A DNA stretch of 11,347 nucleotides, taken from contig JAOPUS010000404.1 in the NCBI GenBank assembly GCA_025963345.1, positions 1-11,347 on the forward strand. Reading direction: 5' to 3'. The first letter of the stretch is position 1, and each line of letters opens with the position of its first letter. This document shows, one piece after another, positions 6,865 through 11,347 of the stretch. The position numbers and the translations under genes are program-made. Below the pieces are notes generated by a model. The model saw nothing but the letters and a program-made list of their open reading frames with translations. It ran no database searches and had not been told where the DNA came from. Origin of the DNA: Blastococcus sp. (GTDB taxonomy: Bacteria; Actinomycetota; Actinomycetes; Mycobacteriales; Geodermatophilaceae).

Positions 6865-7940
6865 GCACCGATTTCGCCGGCACGCTGCTGGCCGACACCA
6901 TCGCCGCCGTCGTCCCCCGCGACGCGGTGGCCGAGCGGGCCGCCCGCGAGCGCCTGGACCGGATGACCAAGCCGCCGGGCTCCCTCGGCGTCCTGGAGGA
7001 CGTCGCGGCCCAGCTCGCCGGCATCGCGGGCAGCTGCCCGCCGCCCCTGCCCGCTCCGGCGACGGTGGCCGTCTTCGCCGGGGACCACGGGGTGCACGCC
7101 CAGGGCGTCACCCCCTGGCCGCAGGAGGTGACCGGCCAGATGGTCGCCAACTTCCTGGCCGGGGGCGCGGTCGTGAACGCGTTCGCCGCGGAGCTGTGCG
7201 CCGAGGTGGTAGTGGTCGACGTGGGCGTCGCCGCCCTCCTGGACCCGGCTCCCGGGCTGTACGACCGCAAGGTGCGCCGCGGTACCGCCGACCTCGCTGA
7301 GGGTCCGGCGATGACCCTCGAGGAGGCCCGCGAGGCGGTCGAGGCGGGCATCGAGATGGCCACCCGGCTGGCGACCGCCTCGGGCTGCCTGATCACCGGC
7401 GACATGGGCATCGCGAACACGACGGCGTCCGCGGCGCTGGTCTGCGCCTTCACCGGCGCGACCCCGGCAGCGGCGACCGGCCGCGGCACCGGCATCGACG
7501 ACCCCACGCTCGCCCGCAAGGTCGAGGTCGTCTCCCGCGCCGTCTCCCGCGTGCCCGTGCGGCCCACCACACCCGCCGCGGCTCTGGCCGTCCTCGCGGA
7601 GGTCGGTGGGCTCGAGCACGCCGCGCTCGCCGGGTTCGTGCTCGGGGCGGCGGCCGCCCGGGTGCCGGTCCTGCTCGACGGCGCCGTCGCCGGGTCCGCC
7701 GCGCTGGTCGCCGCGGCGCTCTGCCCGACGGCGATCGAGTACGCCCTGGCCGGCCACACGTCGGTCGAGCCGGGGCACGCCATCGCGCTGGAGTCCCTGG
7801 GGCTGCGCCCGCTGCTCGGCCTGGACCTCCGGCTCGGCGAGGGCACCGGCGCCCTCCTGGCCCTGCCCCTGGTGGCCAGCGCGGCGCGGGCGTTGCGCGA
7901 CGTCGCCACGTTCGACTCCGCCGGCGTCACCGAGAAATGA
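6861..7940 (+). CDS. cobT: Nicotinate-nucleotide-dimethylbenzimidazole phosphoribosyltransferase, probable CTG start
   Basis: CobT makes alpha-ribazole phosphate from nicotinate mononucleotide and 5,6-dimethylbenzimidazole for the lower axial ligand. Signatures in order are MTKPPGSLGVLE, VFAGDHGVHAQGVTPWPQEVT, GDMGIANTTASAAL, GRGTGIDD, the GHTSVEPGH region, and the catalytic Glu327 in LRLGEGTGALLALPL. Starting at CTG 6861 gives 359 residues, the usual family length, with KPPGSLG at about residue 37. The next usual start, GTG 6927, would give 337 residues and remove the N-terminal helix. No ATG, GTG or TTG lies in frame just upstream. CTG overlaps the cobC stop as CTGA, mirroring the ATGA overlaps of the other genes, with AGGAG upstream. 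The end shares ATGA with cobA. Function is near certain; the start is inference. Confidence 0.94.
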   Translation: MSTDFAGTLLADTIAAVVPRDAVAERAARERLDRMTKPPGSLGVLEDVAAQLAGIAGSCPPPLPAPATVAVFAGDHGVHAQGVTPWPQEVTGQMVANFLAGGAVVNAFAAELCAEVVVVDVGVAALLDPAPGLYDRKVRRGTADLAEGPAMTLEEAREAVEAGIEMATRLATASGCLITGDMGIANTTASAALVCAFTGATPAAATGRGTGIDDPTLARKVEVVSRAVSRVPVRPTTPAAALAVLAEVGGLEHAALAGFVLGAAAARVPVLLDGAVAGSAALVAAALCPTAIEYALAGHTSVEPGHAIALESLGLRPLLGLDLRLGEGTGALLALPLVASAARALRDVATFDSAGVTEK

Positions 7941-9217
7941 ACGCGACTCCCGTCGGCCCGGAGACCGGGGTGGTCTACCCGGTCGGTCTGCGGCTGCTCG
8001 ACCGGCGCGTGGTCGTGGTCGGCGGCGGACAGGTCGCGCACCGGCGCGTGGCCGGGCTGCTGGAGGCTCGCGCGCGGGTCACCGTCGTCAGCCCGGAGGT
8101 GACCCCGGCCCTGGAGGCCCTGGTCGCACCGGGCTCGATGACCTGGGTGCGCCGCGGTTACGAGCCCGGCGACCTCGACGGCGCCTGGTACGCGGTCGCG
8201 GCGACCGACGACCCCGCGGTGAACGCGGCCGTCGCCGAGGAGGCCGATCGCAGCCGCATCTTCTGTGCCCGTGCCGACGACCGCTCGGCCTCCAGCGTCT
8301 GGACCCCGGCCGTCGGGCGGCACGGCGACCTCGTGGTGGGGGTGCACGGCGGGGGCGACCCGCAGCGCGCCGTGGGGGTCCGGGACGCCGTCGTCGCCGG
8401 CCTCACCGACGGCAGCATCGCCGACCGCGCCTCCCGCACGGCTGCCGGCGACCGCCCGGGCAGCGTCGTGCTGGTCGGTGGCGGCCCGGGCGACCCGGGG
8501 CTGATCACCGTCCGGGGGCGCCAGGCGATCGCACAGGCCGACGTCGTCCTCGCCGACCACCTCGCCCCCCAGTCGCTGCTGGCCTCGCTGCCGGCCGACG
8601 TCGAGGTCATCGACGCCTCGAAGCTGCCGCGGGGACGCTCGATGGCGCAGGAGCAGATCAACGCCCTGCTCATCGAGCACGCCCGGGCCGGCCGGCGGGT
8701 GGTGCGGCTCAAGGGCGGTGACCCGTTCGTCTTCGGCCGCGGGATGGAGGAGCTCGAGGCGTGCGTGGCGGCCGGCGTCGCCGTCGAGGTCGTTCCCGGC
8801 ATCACCAGTGCGATCGCGGTGCCCGCGCTGGCCGGCATCCCGGTCACCCATCGCGGCCTGACGCACGAGTTCGTCGTCGTCTCGGGGCACCTGCCTCCCG
8901 GTCACCCGCAGTCGCTGGTCGACTGGTCCGCGCTCGGCCGACTCCGCGGGACCGTCGTCGTCCTGATGGGGGTGGACACCGCTCCGGCCATCGCCGCGGC
9001 GCTGATCGAGCACGGGCGGCCCGGGACCACGCCGGTCGCGATCATCTCCGACGGCTCGATGTCCACCCAGCGCACCGTCCGGACCACCCTGGCCGGACTG
9101 CCGAAGACGGTGATCGACGAAGACATCCGCCCGCCGGCGGTCTGGGTGGTGGGCGAGGTCGTGGACCTGACCCGTCACCACGAGACACCGGGGGACGACG
9201 ACACCGACCTCGACTGA
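7937..9217 (+). CDS. cobA: Fused uroporphyrinogen-III C-methyltransferase with N-terminal precorrin-2 dehydrogenase-like domain
   Basis: The 426 residues join two modules as in CysG. Residues 15-130 form an NAD-binding SirC/CysG-N domain with VVVVGGGQVAHRR (25-37), ATDDPAVNAAV and FCARADD, where Asp113 aligns with the catalytic Asp of CysG. Residues 175-410 form the SAM-dependent methyltransferase with VGGGPGDPGLITVRG, GGDPFVFGRGMEE, PGITSAIAVPALAGIPVTHR and GTVVVLMG. It converts uroporphyrinogen III to precorrin-2, the first committed corrinoid step, and may also form sirohydrochlorin. The linker is only about 45 residues, so most of the dimerisation and helical chelatase region of enterobacterial CysG is missing. 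The CysG loop SSGGTSP is replaced by HGGGDPQ. Actinobacterial homologues are similarly short as far as I recall. The C-terminal tail is acidic (ETPGDDDTDLD). It is the last gene of the operon. An alternative symbol is cysG. Confidence 0.94.
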   Translation: MNATPVGPETGVVYPVGLRLLDRRVVVVGGGQVAHRRVAGLLEARARVTVVSPEVTPALEALVAPGSMTWVRRGYEPGDLDGAWYAVAATDDPAVNAAVAEEADRSRIFCARADDRSASSVWTPAVGRHGDLVVGVHGGGDPQRAVGVRDAVVAGLTDGSIADRASRTAAGDRPGSVVLVGGGPGDPGLITVRGRQAIAQADVVLADHLAPQSLLASLPADVEVIDASKLPRGRSMAQEQINALLIEHARAGRRVVRLKGGDPFVFGRGMEELEACVAAGVAVEVVPGITSAIAVPALAGIPVTHRGLTHEFVVVSGHLPPGHPQSLVDWSALGRLRGTVVVLMGVDTAPAIAAALIEHGRPGTTPVAIISDGSMSTQRTVRTTLAGLPKTVIDEDIRPPAVWVVGEVVDLTRHHETPGDDDTDLD

Positions 9218-9225
9218 TCGCCGGA

Positions 9226-9241
9226 CGTTCCCGCGGGAACG
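9226..9241. terminator. Palindrome between convergent genes, possible bidirectional terminator
   Basis: CGTTCCCGCGGGAACG is a perfect 16-bp palindrome that can form a six-pair hairpin with a CGCG loop on either strand. It lies in the 40-base gap between the cobA stop and the stop of the convergent dioxygenase gene. There is no T-run, as is common for high-GC actinobacterial terminators, so the termination role is inferred from position. Confidence 0.5.
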
Positions 9242-9257
9242 CCGCGCGGTCGGGTCC

Positions 9258-10109
9258 TCAGATGTTGGCGCCGTCGGGTGGCGGCCCCTCCGGCAGCGGT
9301 GCGGCGACGCCCGACCCGGAGGGCGCCGGGGCCTTCATGCCCACCGTGTAGGCCGTCATCGACAGCGAGCCGTACGCGTAGCCGTCGACGAGCACCTGGG
9401 CCGGCGTGCTCGTGGCACCTGCAACGCCGGCGACGTACAGCAGCGGCAGGAAGTGGTCGGGCGTCGGGACGGCGAGGTCGTAGTCGCGGTGCCCGTCGAG
9501 CCGGCCCACTTCGGTCGGGTCGGTCAGCATCATCTCCTTGGCCCGCTCGTCGAACCGCTGCGCCCAGTCGAAACCGGCGTCGGGAAGGGCCCGGCTCACG
9601 CCACCGAGGTTGTGCACCACGTTGCCGCTGCCGATCACGAGCACGCCGTCCTCCCGCAGCGGCGCCAGTGCCGCGCCTAGCTGCAGGTGGTAGTCGAAGG
9701 ACTTGAGCGCATTGATCGACAGCTGGACGACGGGGATGTCGGCCTGCGGGAAGGCGTGCAGAAGCACCGACCAGGCGCCGTGGTCGATCCCCCAGCTGTC
9801 GAGGTCGGCGCCCACCCACGTCGGGTGCACGATGTCCGCGACCTCGTCGTAGAGCTCCGGGAGCCCGGGCGCCTGGTAGTCCACCTCGAACAGCTCGGGC
9901 GGGAAGCCGTAGAAGTCGTGGATCGTGCGCGGTCGCGGCATGGCGGTGATCGCGGTGGCCTGCACGTACCAGTGCGCGGAGACGACGAGGATCGCCCGCG
10001 GGCGCGGCACCGCCTCGCCGAACGCACGCCAGGCCGCGGTGTACCGGTTCTTCTCGAGCGCGTTCATCGGGTTCCCGTGCCCGAAGAACGCGGCGGGCAT
10101 GACGGTCAT
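9258..10109 (-). CDS. Extradiol ring-cleavage dioxygenase, LigB superfamily, YgiD/4,5-DOPA dioxygenase family
   Basis: This 283-residue protein matches the class III (LigB-type) dioxygenases of the plant DODA/YgiD group, which open catechol-like rings such as DOPA. Candidate metal ligands are His11 in FFGHGNPMNAL, His46 in VVSAHWYVQ, and His166 in SGNVVHNLGG or His219 in PTPDHFLPLLYVAG. Also typical are IHDFYGFPPELF, VDYQAPG and DHGAWSVLLHAFP. The true substrate is unknown, and YgiD homologues act on varied catechols. The ATG at 10109 has GGGGAGGG a few bases upstream on the minus strand; a second Met three codons later is a weaker choice. A 25-residue Pro/Gly/Ala tail (after MKAP) extends beyond the usual core. 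It lies 68 bases downstream of soxR on the same strand, so co-transcription is possible. Confidence 0.9.
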   Translation of the reverse strand: MTVMPAAFFGHGNPMNALEKNRYTAAWRAFGEAVPRPRAILVVSAHWYVQATAITAMPRPRTIHDFYGFPPELFEVDYQAPGLPELYDEVADIVHPTWVGADLDSWGIDHGAWSVLLHAFPQADIPVVQLSINALKSFDYHLQLGAALAPLREDGVLVIGSGNVVHNLGGVSRALPDAGFDWAQRFDERAKEMMLTDPTEVGRLDGHRDYDLAVPTPDHFLPLLYVAGVAGATSTPAQVLVDGYAYGSLSMTAYTVGMKAPAPSGSGVAAPLPEGPPPDGANI

Positions 10110-10142
10110 CGGACCCTCCCCCAGTCGACACCGCGATCATCA

Positions 10143-10167
10143 CCCTCGCGGCGGCCTGGGGCGAGGG
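10143..10167 (-). terminator. Weak hairpin between soxR and the dioxygenase gene
   Basis: CCCTCGC (10143-10149) and GCGAGGG (10161-10167) can pair over seven bases around an 11-base loop, just after the soxR stop on the minus strand. No T-run follows. It may end or attenuate the soxR transcript before the dioxygenase gene, or it may be chance in such GC-rich DNA. Confidence 0.3.
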
Positions 10168-10177
10168 CACGGCACGT

Positions 10178-10636
10178 TCACCCCACCGGCGGCGTCCGGC
10201 GCAGCGCCTGCGGCAGCCACCGCGCCCCGGAGCCCTCGGCGGCGGCCAGGTCGCCGGAATTGGACAGCGCGCACCGCCCCAGGGACAGGCAGCCGCAGCC
10301 GATGCAGGAGGTGAGCCCGTCGCGCAGCTGGGTGAGCGCGGCGATCTGCTCGTCGAGGCGGTCCCGCCAGCCTCGGGAGAGCCGGGCCCAGTCGGTCGCC
10401 GTCGGCGGGCGGCCGGTCGGTAGCGAGTCCAGCGCCGAGCGGATCTCGGGCAGGGACAGGCCCACGTTGCGGCCGGCTCGGATCAGCGCCAGCCGGCGCA
10501 GCACGCTCCGCGGGTAGCGGCGGGCCCCTCCCGGCGTCCGGGTGGCGGTGATCAGTCCCTGCTCCTCGTAGTAGCGCAGGGCGGACGGCGCCATCCCCGA
10601 GCGCCCGGCCACCTCGCCGATCGCCAACAGATCCAT
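10178..10636 (-). CDS. soxR: SoxR-type redox-sensing MerR-family transcriptional activator
   Basis: This 152-residue protein has an N-terminal MerR winged-helix domain (LLAIGEVAGRSGMAPSALRYYEE, about 3-25, then GLITATRTPGGARRYP), a dimerisation helix at about 82-110, and the [2Fe-2S] motif C-x2-C-x-C-x5-C at Cys111, 114, 116 and 122. Spacing and length match SoxR. Oxidation of the cluster by redox-active compounds or superoxide activates the protein on promoters with over-long spacers. The ATG at 10636 gives the MerR-standard N-terminus and has AAGGGG six bases ahead. A longer frame from 10702 would run across the SoxR box and is rejected. Actinobacterial SoxR usually controls a few oxidoreductase or efflux genes rather than soxS, which fits the divergent dehydrogenase here. 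Confidence 0.95.
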   Translation of the reverse strand: MDLLAIGEVAGRSGMAPSALRYYEEQGLITATRTPGGARRYPRSVLRRLALIRAGRNVGLSLPEIRSALDSLPTGRPPTATDWARLSRGWRDRLDEQIAALTQLRDGLTSCIGCGCLSLGRCALSNSGDLAAAEGSGARWLPQALRRTPPVG

Positions 10637-10646
10637 GGCCAACCCC

Positions 10647-10677
10647 TTGACCTCAAGTCCACTTGAGGTCAGACGGT
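10647..10677 (+). promoter_or_regulatory. SoxR-controlled promoter of the SDR gene with SoxR box
   Basis: The SoxR box CCTCAAGTCCACTTGAGG (10651-10668) is the core of a perfect inverted repeat with 10-base arms at 10649-10658 and 10661-10670 and a CC centre. It matches the enterobacterial soxS operator except for the central dinucleotide. TTGACC (10647-10652) is a good -35 element. Exactly 19 bp later comes GACGGT (10672-10677), which keeps the A and T of an actinobacterial -10 (TANNNT). The over-long 19-bp spacer containing the operator is the hallmark of SoxR/MerR activation. The predicted transcript start, about seven bases on, coincides with the SDR ATG at 10684. The same palindrome is 13 bp from the soxR start, so autoregulation is likely. 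Confidence 0.88.
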
Positions 10678-10683
10678 AACCCC

Positions 10684-11347
10684 ATGAGCACCCGCACCGC
10701 ACTGATCACCGGGGCGTCCCGGGGCCTCGGCCGCGCCCTCGCCGCCGCCCTCTCCGACCGCGGCTGGCGGCTCGTCCTGGACGGCCGGGACGCCGGCCGG
10801 CTGACATCGACCGTCGCCGCCCTCCCCCGCCGCGATCTGATCACCGCCGTCCCGGGCGATGTCGCCGACCCCCGGCACCGTGCCGCCCTCGCCGACGCCG
10901 TGGGCCCCAGGCTCGACCTGCTCGTCAACAACGCCAGCGAGCTCGGCCCGAGCCCCCTGCCACACCTCGCCGACCTGCGCGCCGAGGAGTTCCTGCGGGT
11001 GCTCGCCGTCAACGCCGTCGCCCCGCTCGCCCTGGTCCAGGCCGTCCTCCCCGCACTGCGCAGCGCGCACGGCACGGTCGTGGACATCAGCTCGGACGCC
11101 GCCGTCGAGGCCTATGCGGGCTGGGGCGGGTACGGCGCCAGCAAGGCCGCCCTCGACCAGCTGACCGCCGTCCTCGCCGTCGAGCACGCGGACCTGCGCG
11201 TCTACGCCGTCGACCCCGGCGACATGGCCACCGACATGCACCAGGCCGCCTTCCCCGGCGAGGACATCAGCGACCGACCGGCACCGGAGACCGTCGTCCC
11301 GGCGCTGCTCGCACTGGTGGACGGCGACCTGCCCAGCGGCCGCTACC
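10684..11347 (+). CDS. Short-chain dehydrogenase/reductase (3' end beyond window)
   Basis: The 221 visible codons encode a classical SDR. The cofactor loop TGASRGLG is at residues 9-16, NNAS at 82-85, the structural Asn110 in VNAVAPL, the catalytic Ser at 136/137 in DISSDA, and Tyr150 and Lys154 in YGASK; VDPGDMATDM follows. It is therefore likely an active NAD(P)-dependent oxidoreductase of unknown substrate. The Gly-rich start without an acidic residue and Arg13 suggest NADPH preference (inference). No Shine-Dalgarno sequence precedes ATG 10684, and the predicted transcript begins at the ATG, so translation is probably leaderless. It is divergent from soxR and under a SoxR box, pointing to a role in handling quinones or other redox-cycling compounds. 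The frame is open at the window end, with about 10-30 residues expected to be missing. Confidence 0.92.
   Translation, partial: MSTRTALITGASRGLGRALAAALSDRGWRLVLDGRDAGRLTSTVAALPRRDLITAVPGDVADPRHRAALADAVGPRLDLLVNNASELGPSPLPHLADLRAEEFLRVLAVNAVAPLALVQAVLPALRSAHGTVVDISSDAAVEAYAGWGGYGASKAALDQLTAVLAVEHADLRVYAVDPGDMATDMHQAAFPGEDISDRPAPETVVPALLALVDGDLPSGRY

Noticed and set aside
6506..9181. Very long open frame on the minus strand opposite cobT and cobA
   Set aside because: It mirrors two well-recognised plus-strand genes, has low-complexity Arg/Gly/Pro-rich translation, and is a typical by-product of high GC content. Similar minus-strand frames opposite cobB (1439-3238) and cbiO (4386-6110) were rejected for the same reason.
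10637..10702. N-terminal extension of SoxR from position 10702
   Set aside because: It would translate through the SoxR box and promoter, and the MerR family starts just before the helix-turn-helix, as ATG 10636 gives.
1..11347. Mobile elements, CRISPR arrays, tRNA or rRNA genes
   Set aside because: No transposase, integrase, regularly spaced repeats or tRNA cloverleaf were seen. The only repeats are the hairpin at 1434-1496, the 14-bp tandem units and short palindromes.

Overview
The window is very GC-rich DNA of actinobacterial type, with GTG starts, ATGA stop/start overlaps and strong third-position GC. The gene order and the CobC/CysG-type protein variants look like a high-GC soil actinomycete, perhaps near Geodermatophilaceae or a related Frankia-like group. 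That placement is inference, since no marker gene is present. Both ends cut through genes, and there is no gene-free stretch longer than about 100 bases.

Positions 1-9217 (plus strand) form one tightly packed cobalamin (vitamin B12) operon: the C-terminal part of a ChlI/ChlD-like putative cobaltochelatase subunit, cobO (corrinoid adenosyltransferase), cobB (a,c-diamide synthase), cbiM-cbiN-cbiQ-cbiO (complete ECF-type cobalt importer), cobE (CbiG C-terminal-like), cobC (PLP enzyme of aminopropanol-arm synthesis), cobT (DMB phosphoribosyltransferase) and a fused CysG-type cobA (uroporphyrinogen III methyltransferase plus NAD-dependent precorrin-2 dehydrogenase-like domain). Together they import cobalt, make precorrin-2, supply the chelatase, amidate and adenosylate the ring, and prepare the lower ligand. 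Most junctions overlap by 4-14 bases, so translational coupling is expected. There are two exceptions. The 100-base cobO-cobB gap holds a long, nearly perfect hairpin. The cbiO-cobE junction carries three tandem copies of a 14-bp unit that form a chain of overlapping stop/start codons. cobT appears to start at CTG inside a CTGA overlap. No cobalamin riboswitch is visible, so any B12 control must lie upstream of position 1.

A 16-bp palindrome at 9226-9241 separates the operon from two minus-strand genes: a LigB-type extradiol dioxygenase of the YgiD/DODA family (9258-10109) and a SoxR-type [2Fe-2S] MerR regulator (10178-10636). Divergent from soxR is a short-chain dehydrogenase (10684 to the window end, incomplete). 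Between them lies a textbook SoxR box in a promoter with 19-bp spacing whose predicted transcript starts at the SDR start codon (leaderless). This right-hand part reads as a small redox-sensing module for quinone-like or aromatic compounds, unrelated to B12 synthesis.
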